Part shown: positions 1 to 8,760 of the stretch, piece by piece
Layout: every line of letters begins with the position of its first letter
Position numbering within the stretch: position 1 is the first letter of the stretch
From: Lacrimispora sphenoides JCM 1415
Lineage (GTDB): Bacteria > Bacillota > Clostridia > Lachnospirales > Lachnospiraceae
Assembly: GCF_900105615.1 (NCBI RefSeq)
Contig: NZ_LT630003.1
Span: 4,166,501-4,230,500, forward strand
Direction: 5' to 3'
Length of the DNA stretch: 64,000 nucleotides
Position numbers and translations under genes: made by a program
The notes under the pieces: generated by a model
The model's database searches: none
Seen by the model: only the letters and a program-made list of their open reading frames with translations
Told to the model about the DNA's origin: nothing

Positions 1-466
1 CATTTGGCACTAATTTTTTTATTTCTTCATAATAGGACGCAAATCTTTGACCGACTATTACAAGGTCAGGGTCTGCAGCTGCTATAATCTCAAGATTCGG
101 TTCGCGGTGATTTCCGATATCCAGAACAGATTCATCGGCTACATATAGGGAATCCGCCGGCATTACACCCTTTGGAGCAGCGACTAATTTAATTCCCCAG
201 TCTGATAGTGTTTCATAAGTTCTATTATCCAAAGAAATTACCTTTTGAGGATTTACAGGAACTGTAACCATGCCATGAATATCTTTAATTTCAACCGTTA
301 ATGCTTCTTCGCTCTTAGCAGCTGCAGTGGTTTCAGCGGCCTGAGACGCTTCAGTGGTCTCAATGGTTTCAGTAGTTTTAGAAGTGCTTGGACTTGAGCA
401 GGCTGTCATCATGAAAGCGGCCGCTGCCATAATGGTAGTTAATTTTAATACGTTGATTTTTTTCAT
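1..466 (-). CDS. Siderophore ABC transporter substrate-binding lipoprotein, partial (C-terminal part off the left edge)
   Basis: Only the first 155 codons are in the window. The protein would bind a ferric siderophore outside the membrane and hand it to an ABC permease. Visible: a lipoprotein signal peptide with lipobox MTAC (Cys23), a Thr/Glu/Ala-rich linker to about residue 50, then the start of a periplasmic-binding fold of the FatB/CeuE/YclQ class (KVISLDNRTYETLSDWG, then PDLVIVGQR). The ATG at 466 is chosen because GAGGAG lies just upstream and the other nearby ATG (471) runs into a stop at once. A consensus promoter and a palindrome precede it. Its permease and ATPase partners, if linked, lie outside the window. 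The family call rests on recognised sequence; the ligand is inferred. Confidence 0.82.
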   Translation of the reverse strand, partial: MKKINVLKLTTIMAAAAFMMTACSSPSTSKTTETIETTEASQAAETTAAAKSEEALTVEIKDIHGMVTVPVNPQKVISLDNRTYETLSDWGIKLVAAPKGVMPADSLYVADESVLDIGNHREPNLEIIAAADPDLVIVGQRFASYYEEIKKLVPN

Positions 467-493
467 TTCATCTCCTCATTTAATAAATATATT

Positions 494-513
494 AAGTTAG
501 TTGACACTAACTT
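494..513. promoter_or_regulatory. Palindromic operator candidate (DtxR/IdeR-like iron box)
   Basis: A perfect inverted repeat with 8-bp arms, AAGTTAGT and ACTAACTT, separated by TGAC. It lies 6 bp downstream of the -10 element of the siderophore-binding gene, that is over the transcription start. The TTAG...CTAA core resembles DtxR/IdeR-type iron boxes, and the gene it controls is for iron uptake. The repressor itself is not in the window, so the regulator class is an inference. Confidence 0.5.
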
Positions 514-519
514 TTTTTC

Positions 520-548
520 ATTATATTATTATAAATGATTATTGTCAA
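520..548 (-). promoter_or_regulatory. Sigma-A promoter of the siderophore-binding gene
   Basis: Reading the reverse strand, TTGACA (548-543) and TATAAT (525-520) are separated by exactly 17 bp, a perfect vegetative consensus about 55 bp upstream of the start codon. A promoter this strong needs a repressor, which fits the palindrome directly downstream. Confidence 0.75.
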
Positions 549-689
549 CTGCTTTACTGATTTTTCCGCGACAAACCTATGAATGTGTTCTGGTTCTGGT
601 CAATCCTCATAGGATAACCGTGCTGGATTACAGTGTGCTGGAAACGATTGATTTTCAAGGGAACACACCGGATATTATTCTAACTAAGT

Positions 690-719
690 AAGGCCCCTGC
701 AAAAATATACAGAGGCCTT
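690..719. terminator. Stem-loop downstream of the adenine deaminase remnant
   Basis: Inverted repeat AAGGCCcCTG / CAGaGGCCTT with a 10-nt AT-rich loop. There is no strong T-run on the reverse strand, so termination is plausible but weak. Confidence 0.4.
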
Positions 720-739
720 AAGGTATTACTAACTCATCT

Positions 740-1192
740 CTATTCTAACTCCAGTTCAATCAGTTTATGTTCAAGCACATCCACCAGTCCCTTATCAGTC
801 AGCCCCAGATCTGGAACCGTCGGAAGGGATATAAAACTTAAGGACATAAACGGGGCTTCCATCTCACAGCCCATTTTTTTTGCATCCGCATTCAGAATAT
901 CCAGCTGTGCCATCACTTCTTCCGCTGTTTTTTCACTCATAAGGCCTCCAATCGGCAGCTCCATGCTGTTTAAGATCCCTCCATCACAGGCTACTGCCAG
1001 CCCTCCATTCAGTCTGGCAACTTCATTCACTGCCACCGCCATATCTTCATCATTCGTCCCTACTACCACGATATTATGGTGGTCATGGGACATGGAATAG
1101 GCTAGTGCCCCTTTCTTGGAATCATATCAATTACATGAATATTCGTCGTTTCTGTCAATATATAACATTTTATTTTCCATCGGCAAATTCAG
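740..1192 (-). pseudogene. ade: Adenine deaminase remnant (5'-truncated, internally deleted)
   Basis: The last 117 codons match the C-terminus of adenine deaminase: SHDHHNIVVVGTNDEDMA, a glycine-rich IGGLMS segment, then APFMSLSFISLP and LTDKGLVDV near the end. The family is about 570-600 residues, so most of the enzyme is absent. Upstream in the same frame come DSKKGALAYS and then a TGA. In another frame the preceding DNA reads ILTETTNIHVIDMIP, which also looks like adenine deaminase from an earlier part of the protein. The gene has therefore lost its 5' end and an internal block. No ribosome binding site or start fits the remaining open frame, so it is most likely non-functional. Confidence 0.72.
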
Positions 1193-1225
1193 TCTTTAAG
1201 TCGGGCTGTTTATATTTGTTTCCTA

Positions 1226-1254
1226 TTGCAGGGGAACGTTTTTTTTATTATAAT
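1226..1254 (+). promoter_or_regulatory. luxS promoter
   Basis: TTGCAG at 1226-1231 and TATAAT at 1249-1254 are separated by 17 bp, giving a roughly 55-nt leader before the luxS start. Good sigma-A match. Confidence 0.65.
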
Positions 1255-1317
1255 TTCATCATGGGATAAGCAACCCGCAAATCGTAAGTAACCATGTTAA
1301 GAAAGGACATGATAACC

Positions 1318-1800
1318 ATGGAAAAAATAACAAGCTTTACCATCGACCATTTAAAACTTCTTCCAGGCATCTATGTCTCCCGCAGGGATCAGGCCGGGGA
1401 CTCTGTCATTACAACCTTTGATATCCGCATGACCCGCCCTAATTTTGAGCCTGTTATGAATACAGCAGAAATCCACACCATTGAACATCTGGGAGCCACC
1501 TTCCTGCGCAACCATGAATTCTTCACTTCCCGGATCCTGTACTTTGGCCCTATGGGCTGCCGCACCGGCTTTTACCTTCTGCTGTCCGGTGATTACAAGT
1601 CCAGGGACATTGTGCCATTGATCACGGAAATGTATGAGTTCATACGGGATTTTGAAGGCGAGGTACCAGGAGCAGCTGCAAGAGACTGCGGCAATTACCT
1701 GGACATGAATCTTGGAATGGCTAAATACCTGGCTGGAAAATTCCTTGATTCTGTGCTGTACGGTATCGATGACGACCAGCTTATTTATCCTGAAGATTAA
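1318..1800 (+). CDS. luxS: S-ribosylhomocysteine lyase LuxS
   Basis: Splits S-ribosylhomocysteine into homocysteine and DPD, the precursor of autoinducer-2, in the cytosolic activated-methyl cycle. The 160-residue length is normal for LuxS. The metal-site motif HTIEH, the catalytic-cysteine segment GPMGCRTGFYL and the third metal ligand in ARDCGNYLDMNL are all present, so it should be active. Three in-frame ATGs lie close together (1294, 1309, 1318). AGAAAGGA sits 10 nt before 1318 but almost touches 1309, so 1318 is preferred. It is monocistronic, with its own promoter and a strong downstream stem-loop. No methionine-cycle partner genes are adjacent. Confidence 0.96.
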   Translation: MEKITSFTIDHLKLLPGIYVSRRDQAGDSVITTFDIRMTRPNFEPVMNTAEIHTIEHLGATFLRNHEFFTSRILYFGPMGCRTGFYLLLSGDYKSRDIVPLITEMYEFIRDFEGEVPGAAARDCGNYLDMNLGMAKYLAGKFLDSVLYGIDDDQLIYPED

Positions 1801-1832
1801 GGACCGTTTTTACCTGGAGCCACACAATTTAT

Positions 1833-1885
1833 GACAAAGACACCCTGCCTGACAATAATTCATTGTTAGACAGGGTGTCTTTGTC
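1833..1885. terminator. Long stem-loop between luxS and the dedA-family gene
   Basis: A 15-bp perfect outer stem (GACAAAGACACCCTG and its complement) continues with further pairing around a short TAATTC loop. It lies between two convergent genes, so it can end both transcripts. Confidence 0.75.
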
Positions 1886-1890
1886 CATAA

Positions 1891-2556
1891 TCATATTCGT
1901 TCTTCTCTTCGGTCTTCCCTTTGCTTTATTTTCTCTTTCAGTAATCCCAAAACTGCTGGTATGACGGATATAAATATGATGCCAAAAATAACAAATGTAA
2001 AATTATGCTTTACCGCAGGCAGGTTTCCAAAGTAATAGCCGCCCAAAGTAAACAGTATGACCCAGGCCAGTCCACCGACTATATTATATGAGATGAATCT
2101 CGTATACTTCATTTCTCCTATTCCGGCTACAAATGGAGCAAAGGTACGGATAATGGGTATGAACCTTGCTATGATAATAGTTGCGGCACCGTGTTTTTCA
2201 TAGAATTTGTGAGTTTTTATCAGATGCTCTCTTTTTATGAATCTCAAATTTTCTTTTTCATATATCCTGCGGCCAATGGTTCTTCCAAGTGTATAATTTG
2301 CGGTATCTCCAAGTACCGCTGCTAAACCATTTATCAGGAGCAATAGCTTGATATCAAGAAAACCCAGGGCAGCAAAAGCACCAGACGCAAATAACAGGGA
2401 ATCGCCTGGAAGAAACGGAGTCACAACCAGCCCTGTTTCACAAAAAACAATTAAAAATAAAATCAAATAGGTTCCAGCTCCGAAATGTTGGATTATCAAG
2501 TTCATATAGCTATCTAAATGAAGAATTACATCAATACCGTATTTTATAATATTCAT
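1891..2556 (-). CDS. DedA-family membrane protein
   Basis: A 221-residue integral membrane protein of the DedA (VTT/SNARE-associated) family, whose members are linked to membrane lipid flipping and envelope homeostasis. Visible: hydrophobic segments near residues 28-48, 55-85, 150-175 and 185-205; the family motifs [17 protein letters not shown] with its Pro-Gly-Asp, and [16 protein letters not shown] with conserved arginines; and a basic C-terminal tail. The start at 2556 gives the usual family length. It stands alone between luxS and kdpE on the reverse strand. The transported substrate cannot be read from sequence. Confidence 0.85.
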   Translation of the reverse strand: MNIIKYGIDVILHLDSYMNLIIQHFGAGTYLILFLIVFCETGLVVTPFLPGDSLLFASGAFAALGFLDIKLLLLINGLAAVLGDTANYTLGRTIGRRIYEKENLRFIKREHLIKTHKFYEKHGAATIIIARFIPIIRTFAPFVAGIGEMKYTRFISYNIVGGLAWVILFTLGGYYFGNLPAVKHNFTFVIFGIIFISVIPAVLGLLKEKIKQREDRREERI

Positions 2557-2661
2557 TATTTTTCCGCCTTAAGTTTCGTATTCTTTTTTAAAAACAAAAG
2601 AATTTTATCACAAAATCATTTGCAAATCAAACCATTTAGACTCCGACGATATATCTTTTTT

Positions 2662-3372
2662 TTACCCTTCTTCAAATTCCTCCACCATCCGGTATCCAAC
2701 GCCCATTTCCGTAAGAATATACTGGGGCGCTCCAGGATTTTCCTCTATCTTACGCCTTATATTCGCCATGTTGACGCGAAGGGTATGGCTTTCATCGGTA
2801 TAAACCCCCCATATTTCCCGTATGATGAAATCATGGGTAAGCACCTTGCCTGCATTCTTGGACAGCAAAACCAACAGCTTATATTCAATAGGTGTTAAAT
2901 GGATTTTTTCTCCATCTTTGTATACGACCCGTTTATTATAATCGATTTCCAGCTTACCAGCGGTAAACGTTTCATCCCCCTGAGCTTCTGCGGCGGCCGA
3001 TTGAGGGCTGTGCCGCATTGCCGTCCGGATCCGGGCAAGGAGTTCTGAGGTTCCAAATGGCTTTACAATATAATCATCAGCGCCGAAGTCAAGGGCAGCC
3101 ACCTTCTCACGCTCGTGACCGCGGGCGGAAACCACAATCACAGGAGTCTTTGACCATTGACGTATCGTTTTAAGGATCTCTACACCATCAATATCCGGCA
3201 GCCCAAGATCCAGGAGGATGATATCGGGAACACGGGAGGTAAACAGGGAAAGTCCTTCCTTCCCTGTTTTGGCTTTAACCACCTGATAACCATTTGAGGT
3301 CAGAATGGCAGATATAAAATTGCAAATCGCATCTTCATCTTCAATGATCAGCACCATTGGTTTTATATCCAT
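2662..3372 (-). CDS. kdpE: Response regulator KdpE
   Basis: OmpR/PhoB-class regulator of the potassium-limitation response. Residues 1-120 form the receiver domain, with the phosphorylated Asp in IILLDLGLPDIDG and the conserved Lys in YIVKPFG. Residues 140-235 form a winged-helix DNA-binding domain (LTPIEYKLLVLLSKNAGKVL). It starts 2 nt after the kdpD stop, with AAAGGAAGTGA as ribosome binding site, so the two are co-translated. It would bind upstream of kdpF, where phased TCTTGAC repeats occur. It is the last gene of the operon. Confidence 0.95.
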   Translation of the reverse strand: MDIKPMVLIIEDEDAICNFISAILTSNGYQVVKAKTGKEGLSLFTSRVPDIILLDLGLPDIDGVEILKTIRQWSKTPVIVVSARGHEREKVAALDFGADDYIVKPFGTSELLARIRTAMRHSPQSAAAEAQGDETFTAGKLEIDYNKRVVYKDGEKIHLTPIEYKLLVLLSKNAGKVLTHDFIIREIWGVYTDESHTLRVNMANIRRKIEENPGAPQYILTEMGVGYRMVEEFEEG

Positions 3373-3374
3373 AT

Positions 3375-6068
3375 TTATTCACTTCCTTTCAAGGGCAGGG
3401 TGAAGCGGAATACCGTTCCACCGTCCTTCCTGTTTTCAGCCTCTAAGTTTCCCTGATGAGCGTTGACAATGGTTTTGCAGATGGACAGACCGATCCCCAT
3501 TCCTCTTGAGGAATCAGCGCTCCTGTTTTCGTTAGGCTTATAACCTGCAAACAGATGGGGTAGGTCTTCACTTAGAATTCCCCTTCCCCTGTCCAGCACT
3601 TCGAATTTTGCCCATGTTCCTTCCCTCTCCAAACGAACCTCAATGGAAGAATCGGCTGGAGAATATTTAATAGCATTCTCAAGAAGGTTTATCAGCACCT
3701 GCACAATTAAGGTTCCATCCATTGGGACCTCCAAAAATTCCTCCGGGACATGAACATGAATTTTACTCTGGGGAAATCTTCGTTTGATACGGCTTACGGC
3801 CTCTCCTACGACCTCCTCCGCTGCCTCCGGGCTTTTCTTAAGATTGGAAGCATCTTCATTGATCCGTGTCACGGAGAGCAGATTTTCCACCATACGTATG
3901 AGCCATTGTGATTCCTCCTGTATGTTTGCAATCAGGCTGTTCTGGGTATTTTCATCAAGCATCTTCCCATTTTCCCGAATCACGGAGCTGGCACCCAAGA
4001 TGCCTGCAAGAGGCGTGCGCAGATCATGGGATATTGCACGCAAAAGGGTACTGCGCATCTTTTCCTTTTCCGACTCCACTATCATGTTCCGTTGTTCATC
4101 GGAAAGGTGCTGCCGCTCCAGGGCCATGGCCACCTGGGAAGCGATCATGCGTAAAAACAGCCGGGTATTATGGTCAAGGTTTCCTTTTCCACAGGAAATT
4201 CCCCAGACAGCAAGAACCTTTCCCTGAGAGATCACAGGCATATAAAACGCTGCCGCTCCCATCAGGGTATCGGTTCCTGCTCCAGCGCGCTTCTGGTTTA
4301 AGAATACCCAGTGGGCAACGGCCTTTTCATCGGCGGAGTTTAAGACATCGGAACCGATATCATCAGCCGGCTGCTCTACTTCACCATTCGCCCCATGCTC
4401 AGGATCCGTGGTAAAAAATATGATAGAACGTTCAAACAGCTTGACCACATAGTCGTTTGTAAGAGCCACGATCCTGTCAAGGCCCCTTGTAGCAAGTAAC
4501 TTTTTATTGATCTCATACAGGATTTCAGTACGGTGTTCTCTTTTCACGGCCAGCCGGGCTTCCGCTTTCATGCGCACGGTCAAAGCGCTTGTAATTAAAG
4601 CGACTAAGAGCATGATGACAAAGGTCAGGGGATAGCCGGATTGGATTGCGTTAAAAGTGTAATAAGGCTCTGTAAAAAAGAAATTAAAGGTCAGTACACT
4701 GACCGCAGAAGCAACAACTCCGTACCAATACCCTTCCGTCATTCGGGAAACCAGTAAAACGGAAAAAATATAAACCATAATGATATTCTGGTTCATAATA
4801 TTAAGCCTGTGAAGCCAAAGGGACAACAGGGTGGCACCACCTAAAATAGAGAGTGCTTTCACAGTGTCCGTCCATGAAAAATGAATACTGTCATGTTTCG
4901 CTTTTTTTCTTGGCTCTTTATAGTTGCGTTTGGCAACGCTCCCAGGTATGATGTGGATTTCTATATTAGGCAAAAGAGAGATAAGCTTATCTTCAAAATC
5001 CAGGTCGAACAGATTCTTAAGTGTTTTTTTATTTCTGCTTTTGCCCACCACGATGTTTGTGATACCGGATAGCTTGGCATATTCCGATACAGTGGCGGCA
5101 ATATCATGTCCAGTCAGGTTGACAAGCTCAGCCCCAAGCTTCTCTGCCAGGTCCAGGTTCGCACGGATGGTCTTCTGCTGCTCAGCGGTAAGGTCCTCGC
5201 TTTCCGTACTCTCCACGTACAATGCGGCCCAGCTTGCGTGAAATGCTTCCGCCGCCCGCGCTGTCCACCGGATGCATTTTGCCGATGAGGGGGAAGCTCC
5301 GATGCAGACAAGCAGCTTGGTGTTAGCCATTTTATCGGATAAGCTCCGCTCACTCTGATTCTCCGAGCTGATCTTATCCGCAGCGCAGCGCAGGGCGATC
5401 TCCCGCAAAAGCCGCAGGTTATCCTGTGTGAAAAAATTCTCCATGGCCGTTTCCGCCCGGTCAGTTCGGTAGATCTTACCTCCTTCCAGACGGCGCAGCA
5501 GTTCATCCGGTTCAATATCCACCAGTTCGATTTTCTCCGCCCGGTCAAAGATATAATCCGGTACGGTTTCCCGGACCCTGACCTTTGTGATGTTCTCGAT
5601 CACGTCATTTAAGCTTTCCATATGCTGAACATTCACAGTTGTATAAACATCGATCCCTGCTCCCAAAAGCTCTTCAATGTCCTGATAACGTTTTTTATTC
5701 CTTCCGCCCTCTGCATTGGTATGGGCCAGCTCATCCACAAGAATCAATTCCGGTTTAAGTTCCAGAGCCTTATCTAAGTCGAATTCCTTTAGCTCTATAT
5801 TGCGGTATGATACGGTTTTGGGTGGAAGCACCGGCAGACCATGCAGTTTCTGCATGGTCTCAGGACGGGTATGAGGCTCGATATAGCCGACTAAAACGTC
5901 GATCCCGCTTTTTAGGCGTTCCTGGGCGTCGTCAAGCATTGCAAAGGTTTTTCCTACACCGGCAGCATATCCAAAAAATATTTTTAACCTGCCCGGCCTT
6001 TGGTCCCGATGCGTCTGAATATCCTCTAAAATCGCGTCAGGGTCTGGTCTGTAATCAAAGGATTCCAT
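3375..6068 (-). CDS. kdpD: Sensor histidine kinase KdpD
   Basis: An 897-residue membrane sensor of potassium and ionic strength, of usual KdpD length. In order: the KdpD domain (about 20-230) with the P-loop GYAAGVGKTFAM; a universal-stress-protein domain (about 250-370); four closely spaced membrane segments (about 395-500); a GAF-like region (about 520-650); the HisKA dimerisation helix with the phospho-acceptor His in AISHDLRTPLAG (about 678); and the HATPase domain with N-box NLLENAIKYS and G-boxes DRGRGI and GMGIGLSI. It starts 30 nt after kdpC behind AAGGTGG. All catalytic motifs are intact. Confidence 0.96.
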   Translation of the reverse strand: MESFDYRPDPDAILEDIQTHRDQRPGRLKIFFGYAAGVGKTFAMLDDAQERLKSGIDVLVGYIEPHTRPETMQKLHGLPVLPPKTVSYRNIELKEFDLDKALELKPELILVDELAHTNAEGGRNKKRYQDIEELLGAGIDVYTTVNVQHMESLNDVIENITKVRVRETVPDYIFDRAEKIELVDIEPDELLRRLEGGKIYRTDRAETAMENFFTQDNLRLLREIALRCAADKISSENQSERSLSDKMANTKLLVCIGASPSSAKCIRWTARAAEAFHASWAALYVESTESEDLTAEQQKTIRANLDLAEKLGAELVNLTGHDIAATVSEYAKLSGITNIVVGKSRNKKTLKNLFDLDFEDKLISLLPNIEIHIIPGSVAKRNYKEPRKKAKHDSIHFSWTDTVKALSILGGATLLSLWLHRLNIMNQNIIMVYIFSVLLVSRMTEGYWYGVVASAVSVLTFNFFFTEPYYTFNAIQSGYPLTFVIMLLVALITSALTVRMKAEARLAVKREHRTEILYEINKKLLATRGLDRIVALTNDYVVKLFERSIIFFTTDPEHGANGEVEQPADDIGSDVLNSADEKAVAHWVFLNQKRAGAGTDTLMGAAAFYMPVISQGKVLAVWGISCGKGNLDHNTRLFLRMIASQVAMALERQHLSDEQRNMIVESEKEKMRSTLLRAISHDLRTPLAGILGASSVIRENGKMLDENTQNSLIANIQEESQWLIRMVENLLSVTRINEDASNLKKSPEAAEEVVGEAVSRIKRRFPQSKIHVHVPEEFLEVPMDGTLIVQVLINLLENAIKYSPADSSIEVRLEREGTWAKFEVLDRGRGILSEDLPHLFAGYKPNENRSADSSRGMGIGLSICKTIVNAHQGNLEAENRKDGGTVFRFTLPLKGSE

Positions 6069-6097
6069 CCAAATACCACCACCTTACTTTTTAGATA

Positions 6098-6682
6098 TCA
6101 TACCACTTTTTTTGTCTGCAGCAAACCATCAAGAGCCAAATTCACCTTTAAAACATTTACGCCCGGTTCGCCGATAAATCCAAGAAATCGCCCCTTTGTA
6201 CAGGTCTTAATAATGCCTCTCACTTCATCCTCTGTTAAATTCCTGGCGGCAGCAATCCTTGCCACCTGGTATTCTGCCGCTTCAGGGGAAATATGAGGAT
6301 CAACGCCGCTTCCTGATGCCGTAACCAGATCCATGGGAATATCCTCCTGATTGCCGGGGTCAAAGGAATGCCACCAGTTTATGCGCTCTAAAACAAGGGT
6401 TTTCTGTTCTTTGCTGACAGGGGAGAGGTTTGATACGCCGGAGGGCCTTCCAATAAGATATTGGGGCTTTGAAAACTCCTGGGCCAGCAACTGAGAGCCA
6501 TATTCCTTTTGTGTTCCATCCTTTTGGGTAACAACGATCATGCTGCCGTTTGCCTGATCCGGAAACAGCAGCTGGGCAGCCCCCGTAACTGCAGCCGTAT
6601 AAATGATACCGCACAATATGGTCATTATGCCAAAGCATACAACAGCGGTCTTAAATAATTTCATGATTTTCATAGTTTCCAT
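6098..6682 (-). CDS. kdpC: Potassium-transporting ATPase subunit KdpC
   Basis: Small accessory subunit of the KdpFABC potassium pump; it bridges KdpA and KdpB and stabilises the complex. 194 residues with a single N-terminal membrane anchor (about 10-33), then an extracytoplasmic domain with the family signatures YLIGRPSGVSNLSP, DLVTASGSGVDPHISPEAA and LNVLKVNLALD. The ATG at 6682 follows the kdpB stop by 5 nt and overlaps the GAGGTGA region closely. The in-frame ATG at 6673 has better spacing and is an equally good start. Confidence 0.95.
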   Translation of the reverse strand: METMKIMKLFKTAVVCFGIMTILCGIIYTAAVTGAAQLLFPDQANGSMIVVTQKDGTQKEYGSQLLAQEFSKPQYLIGRPSGVSNLSPVSKEQKTLVLERINWWHSFDPGNQEDIPMDLVTASGSGVDPHISPEAAEYQVARIAAARNLTEDEVRGIIKTCTKGRFLGFIGEPGVNVLKVNLALDGLLQTKKVV

Positions 6683-6687
6683 TCACC

Positions 6688-8745
6688 TCACGCAAGACCG
6701 CACGCGGTCAGAATCATATCTATCAGCTTGATTGCGAAAAAAGGCGCGCAGATCCCGCCCAGGCCATAGACCAGCAGGTTTCTTGCCAGCAGCTTTTCAG
6801 CCGGCATCTCCCGGTATTTTACCCCTTTAAGAGCAAGAGGAATCAGTGCAATAATAATCAGTGCATTATAAATGATTGCTGAAAGCATGGCACTTTTGGC
6901 GCTGGTCAGACTCATAAAATTCAGAGCCTCCAGCTGTGGATAAATGCCGAAAAACAGTACAGGAATGATGGCAAAATACTTTGCTACATCATTTGCTACA
7001 CTAAAGGTGGTCAAAGACCCTCTTGTCATTAAAAGCTGCTTGCCGATCCGGACAATATCGATGAGCTTGGTAGGACTGGAGTCTAAATCCACCATGTTTC
7101 CTGCCTCCTTGGCAGCCTGGGTTCCTGAATTCATTGCAACCGCAACATCAGCCTGTGCCAGGGCAGGAGCATCATTTGTGCCGTCTCCGGTCATGGCGAC
7201 CAGATGGCCTTTGGCCTGGTAATCACGGATGAGGGCCAGTTTTGCTTCCGGCGTAGCTTCCGCAAGAAAATCATCTACGCCCGCTTCTGCAGCAATAGCC
7301 GCCGCCGTCATGGGGTTGTCACCGGTGATCATAATGGTCTTGATGCCCATTTTACGCAGATCTTCAAAACGTTCTTTTACGCCGTTTTTCACGATGTCCT
7401 TTAAATAGATCACGCCCATTACCTGATTGTTTTTTGCCACCACAAGAGGAGTGCCTCCTGCCTCGGCAACACGCATTACAAGCTTCTCACATTCCTCCGG
7501 GTAGTTGCCTCCCTTTTCCAGCACATAGGCTTTGATGGTATCAGCAGCACCTTTCCGGATCTCGTTTCCCTGATAGTCGATGCCGCTCATCCTTGTTTTT
7601 GCTGTAAATTCCACAAAGCTTGCGCCCAGGGCCGAAAGCTCCCTGCCCCGTATCCCAAACCGTTCCTTTGCCAGAACCACAATGCTTCTTCCTTCCGCTG
7701 TCTGGTCCGCAAGAGAGGAAAGCTGGGCTGCATCGGCAAGCTCCTGCTCTGTAACGCCGGCCACCGGCAGAAATTCACTTGCCTGGCGGTTTCCCAAGGT
7801 AATGGTCCCGGTCTTATCAAGCAGCAGAACATCCACATCCCCGGCAGCTTCAATGGCCCGCCCGCTCATTGCCAGAACATTGGCCTGATTTAAGCGGCTC
7901 ATGCCTGCAATGCCGATGGAGGATAAGAGTGCACCAATGGTAGTAGGCGCCAGGCATACCAAAAGGGCAATGACATTGGTGATGGAGATGTCGGAACCGG
8001 ATCCTGCCTGTAGGCTTGCAAAGCTGGTAAAGGGCCGCAAGGCTGCCGTTACCACAAGAAAGATAATGGTAAGGGTTATGAGCAAAATCTGCAAAGCCAC
8101 CTCATTAGGTGTTTTCTTTCTGGATGCACCTTCCACCATGGATATCATTTTATCGAGAAAGCTTTCTCCTGCTTCCGCTGTTACTTCGATGATCAGCCAG
8201 TCAGACACCAGGGTGGTTCCCCCTGTTACAGCGCTTCGGTCGCCGCCGGATTCCCGGATGACCGGCGCAGATTCGCCGGTAATGGCACTTTCGTCCACAG
8301 AGGCTGCCCCATCGATCACTTCCCCATCCATTGGAATCTGCTCCCCTGCCCTGACATATACGATATCTCCTTTTTTCAGGGTATTGGAAAGAACCTCGGT
8401 ATAATCGTCTATATTGGATGGCGTTTTCAGTTTTCTTGCCTTAACGTCCTTTTTGGCACTGCGCAGGCTGTCTGCCTGTGCCCGCCCCCGCCCCTCTGCA
8501 ATCGCTTCTGCAAAGTTTGCAAACAGAACGGTAAACCATAAAATCAGGGATATGGTTAAGGTATAACCCGAATTCTCATCCTTAAGTCCTGCAAAGGAAA
8601 GAAAATATAAAACACCGGTCAGGACTGCTCCTATATAAACCACCAGCATGACAGGATTTTTCACCTGCACCCTGGGAGACAGCTTTACAAAGGACTGTCT
8701 CAGCGCATCATAAAAGATGCTTTTATCAACACTCTTTTTTTCCAT
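6688..8745 (-). CDS. kdpB: Potassium-transporting P-type ATPase subunit KdpB
   Basis: Catalytic subunit that couples ATP hydrolysis to potassium import through KdpA. The 685-residue protein carries the actuator motif ITGESAPV, the phosphorylated Asp in [13 protein letters not shown], the nucleotide-domain segment [13 protein letters not shown] and the hinge [16 protein letters not shown], with membrane helices at both ends. The TGES serine, whose phosphorylation inhibits E. coli KdpB, is conserved. An in-frame GTG at 8754 gives a longer reading, but it lies inside the ribosome binding site AGAAGGTG, so the ATG at 8745 is preferred. It follows kdpA by 15 nt. Confidence 0.97.
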   Translation of the reverse strand: MEKKSVDKSIFYDALRQSFVKLSPRVQVKNPVMLVVYIGAVLTGVLYFLSFAGLKDENSGYTLTISLILWFTVLFANFAEAIAEGRGRAQADSLRSAKKDVKARKLKTPSNIDDYTEVLSNTLKKGDIVYVRAGEQIPMDGEVIDGAASVDESAITGESAPVIRESGGDRSAVTGGTTLVSDWLIIEVTAEAGESFLDKMISMVEGASRKKTPNEVALQILLITLTIIFLVVTAALRPFTSFASLQAGSGSDISITNVIALLVCLAPTTIGALLSSIGIAGMSRLNQANVLAMSGRAIEAAGDVDVLLLDKTGTITLGNRQASEFLPVAGVTEQELADAAQLSSLADQTAEGRSIVVLAKERFGIRGRELSALGASFVEFTAKTRMSGIDYQGNEIRKGAADTIKAYVLEKGGNYPEECEKLVMRVAEAGGTPLVVAKNNQVMGVIYLKDIVKNGVKERFEDLRKMGIKTIMITGDNPMTAAAIAAEAGVDDFLAEATPEAKLALIRDYQAKGHLVAMTGDGTNDAPALAQADVAVAMNSGTQAAKEAGNMVDLDSSPTKLIDIVRIGKQLLMTRGSLTTFSVANDVAKYFAIIPVLFFGIYPQLEALNFMSLTSAKSAMLSAIIYNALIIIALIPLALKGVKYREMPAEKLLARNLLVYGLGGICAPFFAIKLIDMILTACGLA

Positions 8746-8760
8746 TCTAATCACCTTCTG

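Noticed and set aside
562..691. Short open stretch on the plus strand ending in TAA (reads VLVNPHRITVLDYSVLETID)
   Set aside because: Looks faintly like a protein C-terminus but has no start, no ribosome binding site and no family I recognise; it may be a gene remnant but cannot be supported.
3784..5548. Several long open frames opposite or out of frame with kdpD
   Set aside because: All lie within kdpD, have no ribosome binding sites and show no recognisable protein features; they are shadows of a GC-rich gene.
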